18,885 nucleotides of DNA, taken from NCBI GenBank assembly GCA_016287975.1, contig JAEEXV010000178.1, positions 1 through 18,885 on the forward strand, given 5' to 3'. The position numbers were made by a program, and so were the translations under genes. The stretch comes from Lentisphaeria bacterium (GTDB lineage: Bacteria > Verrucomicrobiota > Lentisphaeria > Oligosphaerales > Oligosphaeraceae). Under the pieces are notes generated by a model. The model was not told where the DNA came from. It saw only the letters and a program-made list of their open reading frames with translations, and ran no database searches. This document shows positions 13,576-18,885 of the stretch, in pieces (position 1 is the stretch's first letter; each line of letters begins with the position of its first letter).

Positions 13576-15576
13576 AGCACTAGTTTTGGTAGTTTAGGTG
13601 ACCTGTTCCCTGAATCGGAAGTCCCGTGCCGCGTCCACGGCTGCAAGAACATGGTTCACATCTCGGGCACCCGCGCCATGTACAGCAAGACCGTCGAGCA
13701 CGGGCGCAACAGCACGCCCATGTGCGACGAGTGCTACGCCTATTTCCAGACCCTGGAAGACAAGGAGATGCCCTGCTCCAAACCTGGCTGCGACGGCAAA
13801 TGGATCTGGACCCGCTGGCAGCAGCTCGAAGCCCACGCCCGCGCCCATGGCCATGAGCCGCGTCCCCCGCAGGGCCTCTGCCCCAAGTGCATCGAAGAAC
13901 TCAAGGAGGTGGAAGCCAAGCAGATCCCCTGCCGTGTCAGGGGCTGCAAGAACACCTGGAACTGGACCGCGAAGATGCAGCTCGAATCCAAGGACGGCAA
14001 GCCCCCCAGGCGCCTCTGCGACGACTGCTTCCGCACGCTGAACTCCCTCGAGGACAAGGAACTCAACTGCTGCATCAAGGGCTGCGACCACAAGGTCACC
14101 TGGACCCGTTTCCAGCAGCTCGAATACATCCGCTCTGGCGGCGATGTCGCCAAACCGCCCCAGCGCATGTGCGAACGCTGCCTCGCGCTCTACCATGAAC
14201 TCAAGCCTGTCGAGGTCAACTGCCGCGTCAGCGGCTGCAAGGGCACCTGGCTCTACACCCCGCGCGAACAGGTCGAAGCCCGCATTGCCGCCCCCGAGGG
14301 CCAGGAACCCGCCGTCCCCAAGCGCATGTGCAAGAGCTGCTTCCAGTTCTTCCAGAACTCCAAGGACATTGAGCAGCCCTGCGCGAACCGCGGCTGCGAC
14401 GGCAAATGGATCTGGACCCGCGCCATGCAGTTAGGCGGGCACGTCCACGGCCACGACCATGCCCCCCATCGGATGTGCGACGACTGCCAGAAGCGCCTCA
14501 AGGAACTCCAGCCCATCGAGCAGCCGTGCCAGGAGGCCGCCTGCAAGGGTACCTGGACCTACACGCCCGAGGAGCAGCTCAAGGACGCCCTCCTCAAGCG
14601 CCAGCCCGCCCCGCGCCACTGCGCCGCCTGCAAGGAGTTCCTCGCCTCCCATCAGTCCGAACTCGTCAAATGCGAGAAGTGCGGCGGCGAGTTCGCCTGG
14701 TCCGCCCAGGAGCAGTTGCTGACCTCCCTCGGCGCCTTCCAGAAACCGTCCGTCTGCGCCAAATGCAACTCGGAATCCCTCGCGGAGATGCCGCCGCCCC
14801 CGCAGCTCGTCACCCCCGCGCCGATCAAGCCGCTCACCGTCACCATCCCCACTGGCGGCCCGTGGAACGACTCCCCCGTCACCCGTGACTGGCCGCAAGG
14901 CATGACCGCCGACCTCATCGAGCGCATGGAGCACGCCACCCGCCGCGTCGTCTGCATCGGCGATGAGATGACTCTCCCCCCCGAGGACAGCAGCACCCCT
15001 GGCTGGACCGCGCTCCTTGAACGCCGTCTCCGCGAAAAGCAGCCTGGCACCGTCCTCCTCCAGTCCGGCCTCGCAGGATGCACCACCGACCTGGCCTGCG
15101 CGCGCTTCGAACGCGATGTCGCGCCCTTCGCCCCGCATCTGCTCATCTTCTCGTTCGCCTTCGCCGATTCCCGAAAGATGCCCGCCGACGCCTCCGCAGA
15201 GGCCTACGCCGCCGCCCTCCAGCCGCTTGAAGAGGCCTTCCAACGCTTTGTCGGCCTCGCCCGCGCCCTCCCGCAGCCCCCTGAACTCCTCGCCTGGCTC
15301 CCCAACCCCATCTATCCCCAGGAAGGCGGTCGCAACGACCTCTGGCACGACAACCCCGCCCCTGACGCCGAGGCGGTGCGCTGGTATGACGCCGTCCTCC
15401 GCGCCCTGCGCAGTTGGTGCCAGAAGGCCGAGGTCCCCGTACTCGACGCCAAGGCCATGTTCGAAATGGTCGGCCAGAAGAGCGCCCTCGCCTGGATGGC
15501 CACCTGGAACAGGCCCAACGCCGACGGCCTCAAGAACCTCGCCAACTGGTTCGCCGACAAACTCGGAAATCCGTAG
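13573..15576 (+). CDS. Eight tandem zinc-ribbon modules fused to a catalytically degenerate SGNH-hydrolase-like domain
   Basis: This is a 667-residue soluble protein. Residues 17-400 hold eight modules of about 50 residues, seven with C-x4-C ... C-x2-C and the last with C-x2-C ... C-x2-C. The Cys pairs are 19/24-51/54, 68/73-103/106, 120/125-149/152, 166/171-200/203, 217/222-253/256, 270/275-302/305, 319/324-350/353 and 367/370-395/398. The second half of each first strand reads GxW-x-W/Y-T and is followed by a Q-L/V, like the zf-trcl probable zinc ribbon. After a Pro-rich linker (about 405-430), residues 455-667 follow the SGNH layout, but block I is GDE (Glu465 for the Ser), block III FAFAD lacks the Asn, and block V TWNRPN lacks Asp and His. 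It is therefore probably a binding or scaffold protein. No signal peptide is present. Function unknown. Confidence 0.88.
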   Translation: MSTSFGSLGDLFPESEVPCRVHGCKNMVHISGTRAMYSKTVEHGRNSTPMCDECYAYFQTLEDKEMPCSKPGCDGKWIWTRWQQLEAHARAHGHEPRPPQGLCPKCIEELKEVEAKQIPCRVRGCKNTWNWTAKMQLESKDGKPPRRLCDDCFRTLNSLEDKELNCCIKGCDHKVTWTRFQQLEYIRSGGDVAKPPQRMCERCLALYHELKPVEVNCRVSGCKGTWLYTPREQVEARIAAPEGQEPAVPKRMCKSCFQFFQNSKDIEQPCANRGCDGKWIWTRAMQLGGHVHGHDHAPHRMCDDCQKRLKELQPIEQPCQEAACKGTWTYTPEEQLKDALLKRQPAPRHCAACKEFLASHQSELVKCEKCGGEFAWSAQEQLLTSLGAFQKPSVCAKCNSESLAEMPPPPQLVTPAPIKPLTVTIPTGGPWNDSPVTRDWPQGMTADLIERMEHATRRVVCIGDEMTLPPEDSSTPGWTALLERRLREKQPGTVLLQSGLAGCTTDLACARFERDVAPFAPHLLIFSFAFADSRKMPADASAEAYAAALQPLEEAFQRFVGLARALPQPPELLAWLPNPIYPQEGGRNDLWHDNPAPDAEAVRWYDAVLRALRSWCQKAEVPVLDAKAMFEMVGQKSALAWMATWNRPNADGLKNLANWFADKLGNP

Positions 15577-15588
15577 CCAAATCCCCCC

Positions 15589-16866
15589 ATGCGCATCGAC
15601 ATCACTCCCGCCGGCCCCGTCAAGCCGGTCCACAGCGTCGGCCAGCCGCCCATCCTCGGATGGGCCGACTTCAGCATGTTCCACTACCTGAAGGAGGCCG
15701 GGGTGAAATTCTCCCGCCTCCACGACGTCGGCGGCGCCTTCGGCAAAGGCATCTATGTCGACATCCCCAATCTCTTCCGCGACTTCGACGCCGATCCCGA
15801 CGATCCCGCCTCCTACGACTTCGCCTTCACCGACAGACTGCTCCTCGCCCTCGCCGAAAATGACGTGGAGCCCTATTTCCGGCTCGGAGTCACCATCGAG
15901 AACGCCTGCCAGATCCGCGCCTACCGCATCTTCCCCCCAAAGGACTATCTCCAATGGGCGCGTATCTGCGAGGGCGTCATCCGTCATTACACCGAAGGCT
16001 GGGCCGATGGCCTCCATCTGGACATCACCCACTGGGAGATCTGGAACGAACCGGAGAACGAGCCGGACCCCATGGCCAACTGCATGTGGCGCGGCACCTT
16101 CCGGCAATATCTCGACCTTTATGAGACCGCCTCCAAATACCTGAAACGACGGTTCCCCAACCGGATGATCGGCGGCTACGCCAGCTGCGGTTTCTATGCC
16201 GTCACCAAATCCTTGAACTATGAACTGAGACGCGCCCGATATGAGTATTTCCTCCAGTCCTTCCACGACTTCGTGGACTTCGTCCAGGAACGGCAGTGCC
16301 CCCTCGACTTCTTCTCCTTCCACTGCTACGATGTCTGCGAAAATCTCCCCCGCCAAATCGAATACGCCCGGAACACCCTTGACCAAGCGGGCTTCCAGAA
16401 CACCGAACTCTCCTTGAACGAATGGAAACCCAGCGGCGACCCCATCGGCTCCGCCGCGCAGGCCGCGCACATCGCCGCCGCCCTCTGCATCCTCCAGAAC
16501 TCCCCCGTCCACGACGCCGAACTCTATGACGCCAGATGCGGCATGGGCGCCTACAGCCCACTCTTCGACCCAATCACCTACACCCCGCGAAAGCCATATT
16601 TCGCCCTCCGCGCCTTCAACGAACTCTATCAGCGCGGACAGGCTCTCGCCGTCTCCGACCTCCCCGACGGCCTCTACGCCGCGGCCGCAAAGGGTCCCGA
16701 CGACACCGCCCTCCTCCTCGCCAACCGCGGCGCCGCCCCACAGCCCATCAATCTGCCCTCCATCCGCACCGCCCGCATCCTCGACGACACCCACGACTTG
16801 GACAATATCCCCATCCCCACCCATATCGCCCCAAACTCCGTGCTCCTGCTGACCATCGCGCCATAG
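15589..16866 (+). CDS. GH39-like clan A glycoside hydrolase, cytoplasmic
   Basis: The 425-residue protein has a (beta/alpha)8-type fold. The clan A acid/base signature HWEIWNEPENEPD (148-160; Glu154) ends strand 4, and the nucleophile strand LSLNEW (274-279; Glu278) fits strand 7. GVKFSRLHDVGG (38-49) and PYFRLGVTIEN (95-105) match early strands of GH39-like enzymes (beta-xylosidase or iduronidase relatives). Residues about 350-425 form the usual C-terminal beta-sandwich. There is no signal peptide, so it would act on imported oligosaccharides. The ATG at 15589 lies 12 bp after the previous stop with a C-rich leader and no Shine-Dalgarno. Substrate is not predictable; uxaA nearby makes uronate-containing glycans a reasonable guess. 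Confidence 0.88.
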   Translation: MRIDITPAGPVKPVHSVGQPPILGWADFSMFHYLKEAGVKFSRLHDVGGAFGKGIYVDIPNLFRDFDADPDDPASYDFAFTDRLLLALAENDVEPYFRLGVTIENACQIRAYRIFPPKDYLQWARICEGVIRHYTEGWADGLHLDITHWEIWNEPENEPDPMANCMWRGTFRQYLDLYETASKYLKRRFPNRMIGGYASCGFYAVTKSLNYELRRARYEYFLQSFHDFVDFVQERQCPLDFFSFHCYDVCENLPRQIEYARNTLDQAGFQNTELSLNEWKPSGDPIGSAAQAAHIAAALCILQNSPVHDAELYDARCGMGAYSPLFDPITYTPRKPYFALRAFNELYQRGQALAVSDLPDGLYAAAAKGPDDTALLLANRGAAPQPINLPSIRTARILDDTHDLDNIPIPTHIAPNSVLLLTIAP

Positions 16867-16978
16867 CCCCCGGAAGCAGGGGTGCGGGGGGCGAAGCGCG
16901 GCGAAGCCTCTCTGCGGGCTCCCGCGTTCAGCGCGCCGTGCATACCTCATTCATCCGAAACAGGAAACGAGTTCATCC

Positions 16979-18703
16979 ATGATCACCACACAGAACATCC
17001 AGACGAGGTTGTGCGTCATCGGCGGGGGGCTTTCAGGAATGTGCGCGGCCATCGCCGCCGCCCGGCGTGGCGTCCCGACCGTGCTGGTCCAGGACCGTCC
17101 AGTGCTTGGCGGCAACGCCTCCAGCGAAATCCGCATGCACATCTGCGGATCCAGAAAGCTTCTTGAAAGCGGCCTGGTCGAGGAACTCCGCCTCGCCAAC
17201 CTCGCCCGCAATCCACATCATAACTACTCGGTCTGGGACAGCATCCTCTATGAAAAGGTGCGCTTCCAGGAGAATCTGACCCTGCTGCTCAATGCCAGTT
17301 GCCTGGACGCAGAGGCCTCAGGCCCCGCGGATGCCCGCCACATCCATTCCGTCAAAGTCTGGCAGTTGACCACCTACACGATGTTCACCATCCAGGCGGA
17401 CTATTTTGTCGACGCCTCCGGCGACAGCATTCTGATCGAGCCATCTGGCGCGGAATTCAGGGACGGCCACGAGGCCCGCGCCGAATTCAACGAGACCATC
17501 GCGCCTGTGGAAGCCGACCGAAAGGTCATGGGCATGAGCACCCTCCTCGAATTCCGCGAACACACCTCTCCGCGCAAATTCATCGCGCCCCCTTGGGCCA
17601 ACCGCTATCCAGACGACGCCTCGCTCTTTCACCGCGAACACGACCTCGGCCATTATCAGAATTTCTGGTGGATCGAGTTCGGCGGGGACGGCGAGCAGCC
17701 AGTCCTCAACACCGAGTCGGTGCGGGACGAACTGCTCGCGGCGGCCTTCGGCGTGGCCGACCATGTCAAGAACACCCCGGGGCACCATGCCGAGAACTGG
17801 GATCTGGAGTGGGTCGGATTCCTTCCAGGGAAACGCGAGAGCCGCCGCTATGTCGGCGACCATGTCCTCACCGAAGCCGATGTGCGCGCCGAAGGCAAAT
17901 TCCCCGATGTCGTCGCCTTCGGCGGCTGGCCGCTGGACGACCACAACCCAGGCGGTTTCCATTATCCTGGCGAACCGAACATCTTCCATCCCGCCCCTGG
18001 AGTCTTCGGAATCCCCTACCGCTGCCTCTACTCCAGAAACGTCGCCAACCTGTGGATGGCGGGCCGCAATGTGAGCGTCAGCCACGTGGCACTCAGCTCC
18101 ACCCGCGTCATGGCCACCTGTGCGCTCTTCGGCGAAGCCGTCGGCTGCGCCGCCGCCATCGCCGTCCGCGACAATCTCTCCCCGCGCGCCGTCGGCCAGC
18201 AGCGCATCCGCGAACTGCAGCAGACCCTGCTCGACAACGACTGCTTCCTGCCTGGCGTCGACCGCGACATCGACCCGTTCTGCCTACAAGCGCGCCTGGT
18301 TGCCTCTCATGGCGACGCCGAGGCCCTCCGCTCTGGCGCCATGCGCGGACACGCCTGGACCGCCGCCGACGGCGACTTCGTCGAGTACGTCTTGCAGGAG
18401 CCCGCTCCTGTCCAGGAAGTCCGCCTCGTCTTTGACAGCGATCTCGAGGGACGCCACCAGCGCCATGAGTTGAACATGCGCTCCAATTATCCGCTCGACG
18501 AACCAGAGGGCAAACTGCCGGATACCCTCGTGCGCGCCTATCGCCTGATCGGCGAGACGGACGGCCATCGCGAAACGGTCCTGGCGGAAGACCGGAACAA
18601 CTGCCGACGGCTGGTCAAGATTCCCGTCCAGGCACCCCTGCGCCGCATCCGACTGGAACTCCAGTCCGCAGGGCGAGTGTGCAGTTTCGATTTCCACGGC
18701 TGA
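16979..18703 (+). CDS. FAD-dependent oxidoreductase (FAD_oxidored family) with C-terminal beta-sandwich region
   Basis: This 574-residue protein starts with a Rossmann FAD-binding motif, CVIGGGLSGMCAAIAAARRG (12-31), ending in the acidic VLVQDR, then VLGGNASSEIRMHICG (42-57), typical of PF12831-type oxidoreductases. YFVDASGDS and, near the end of the core, NLWMAGRNVSVSHVALSSTRVMATCALFGEAVG form the second FAD-contact region. From about residue 455 a beta-rich region resembles a galactose-binding or discoidin-like fold. No signal peptide is present. These enzymes are common in PVC and Bacteroidota polysaccharide loci, but their substrates are mostly unknown; oxidation of a sugar or glycoside is inferred. 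The 112-bp gap before it holds no gene; AGGAAACGAG lies 7-13 nt before the ATG. Confidence 0.9.
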   Translation: MITTQNIQTRLCVIGGGLSGMCAAIAAARRGVPTVLVQDRPVLGGNASSEIRMHICGSRKLLESGLVEELRLANLARNPHHNYSVWDSILYEKVRFQENLTLLLNASCLDAEASGPADARHIHSVKVWQLTTYTMFTIQADYFVDASGDSILIEPSGAEFRDGHEARAEFNETIAPVEADRKVMGMSTLLEFREHTSPRKFIAPPWANRYPDDASLFHREHDLGHYQNFWWIEFGGDGEQPVLNTESVRDELLAAAFGVADHVKNTPGHHAENWDLEWVGFLPGKRESRRYVGDHVLTEADVRAEGKFPDVVAFGGWPLDDHNPGGFHYPGEPNIFHPAPGVFGIPYRCLYSRNVANLWMAGRNVSVSHVALSSTRVMATCALFGEAVGCAAAIAVRDNLSPRAVGQQRIRELQQTLLDNDCFLPGVDRDIDPFCLQARLVASHGDAEALRSGAMRGHAWTAADGDFVEYVLQEPAPVQEVRLVFDSDLEGRHQRHELNMRSNYPLDEPEGKLPDTLVRAYRLIGETDGHRETVLAEDRNNCRRLVKIPVQAPLRRIRLELQSAGRVCSFDFHG

Positions 18704-18720
18704 CGCCCCCTGCGCCATCT

Positions 18721-18839
18721 CCGCCGGTTGGCTCCGATGCCCCGCCCCCGCATTCGCCCGCCGTGTGCCGGCGGGCTTGCCCGCCGGTTGGCTCCGACAA
18801 CTCACGCCTCCCCCGCATTCACCCGCCGTGTGCCGGCGG
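18721..18839. repeat. Two copies of a palindrome-containing direct repeat
   Basis: Copy 1 (18721-18774) and copy 2 (18781-18839) share CCGCCGGTTGGCTCCGA at the left, CCCCCGCATTC in the middle and CCCGCCGTGTGCCGGCGG at the right. They differ mainly in a 7- versus 12-nt internal spacer. Each right end forms a GC hairpin. The element resembles REP-type intergenic repeats. No coding evidence is seen from 18704 to the end. Confidence 0.85.
18756..18776 (+). terminator. GC hairpin downstream of the oxidoreductase gene
   Basis: GCCCGCCG (18756-18763) pairs perfectly with CGGCGGGC (18769-18776) around a 5-nt loop; the second repeat copy has a 6-bp version. No T run follows, so intrinsic termination is doubtful. 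It may serve as a 3'-end-stabilising or REP-like structure. Confidence 0.35.
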
Positions 18840-18885
18840 TCACTCGCGCCAAGTATAGTCCGCTTTCGCCTTGCGCTGGTGGAGC

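Noticed and set aside
13573..15576. Active esterase/lipase of the SGNH family
   Set aside because: The nucleophile Ser and the Asn and His of the catalytic blocks are all replaced, so catalytic activity of the usual kind is unlikely.
14431..16950. 839-aa minus-strand open frame
   Set aside because: It lies antisense to the zinc-ribbon protein and the GH39-like gene, both with clear motifs. Gly/Val/Glu-rich composition without any domain marks it as a shadow.

Overview
The window is GC-rich bacterial DNA with two blocks that diverge from about 10.8 kb. The left block (minus strand, 10785 down to 1) is part of a type III secretion (T3SS) locus with its own signalling genes. The right block (plus strand, 11186 to 18703) holds a lipid-carrier recycling gene, sugar-catabolism genes and one unusual zinc-ribbon protein. 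The combination of a T3SS, an ECF sigma factor resembling the Rhodopirellula/Verrucomicrobium subfamily, RsbU-type phosphatases, a GH39-like hydrolase and an FAD oxidoreductase with a C-terminal beta-rich region suggests the PVC group, most likely Lentisphaerota (Victivallales-like) or a relative. This is an inference from gene content; there is no rRNA or other marker in the window.

Left block, in transcription order: sctT, sctU (inner-membrane export apparatus), two tandem paralogous membrane phosphatases (sensor + HAMP + PP2C/SpoIIE), an ECF sigma factor, and a small protein resembling the N-terminal part of an anti-sigma factor. A 270-bp gap follows, filled by a 9-bp minisatellite. Then come an unrecognised 163-aa protein, a 470-aa Ala-rich coiled-coil protein without membrane segments (candidate secreted or needle-tip protein), a 108-aa helical protein, a SycD/LcrH-type TPR chaperone, and a YopB/IpaB-type translocator (sctE) cut by the window start. 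Spacing is tight (4-8 bp overlaps or gaps of about 20 bp) except at the minisatellite, before the chaperone (96 bp) and before sctE, where a strong hairpin lies. The order tip candidate / small helical protein / chaperone / translocator resembles the lcrGV-sycD-yopBD layout. The phosphatase pair plus sigma factor resembles, in concept, the Bordetella Btr partner-switching control of T3SS.

Right block: uppP and uxaA (2 bp apart), a 9-bp minisatellite, a TTG-initiated protein with eight tandem four-cysteine zinc-ribbon modules fused to a C-terminal domain that looks like an SGNH hydrolase without its catalytic residues, a GH39-like glycoside hydrolase without signal peptide, and an FAD-dependent oxidoreductase. 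uxaA, the hydrolase and the oxidoreductase suggest breakdown of uronate-containing or other plant or algal glycans.

Three intergenic regions each carry a different short tandem repeat (9, 7 and 9 bp), and the right end carries a duplicated palindrome-containing element. The most unusual items are the eight-fold zinc-ribbon/pseudo-SGNH fusion, the signalling cassette embedded in the T3SS operon, the uncharacterised putative secreted proteins, and the set of intergenic minisatellites.
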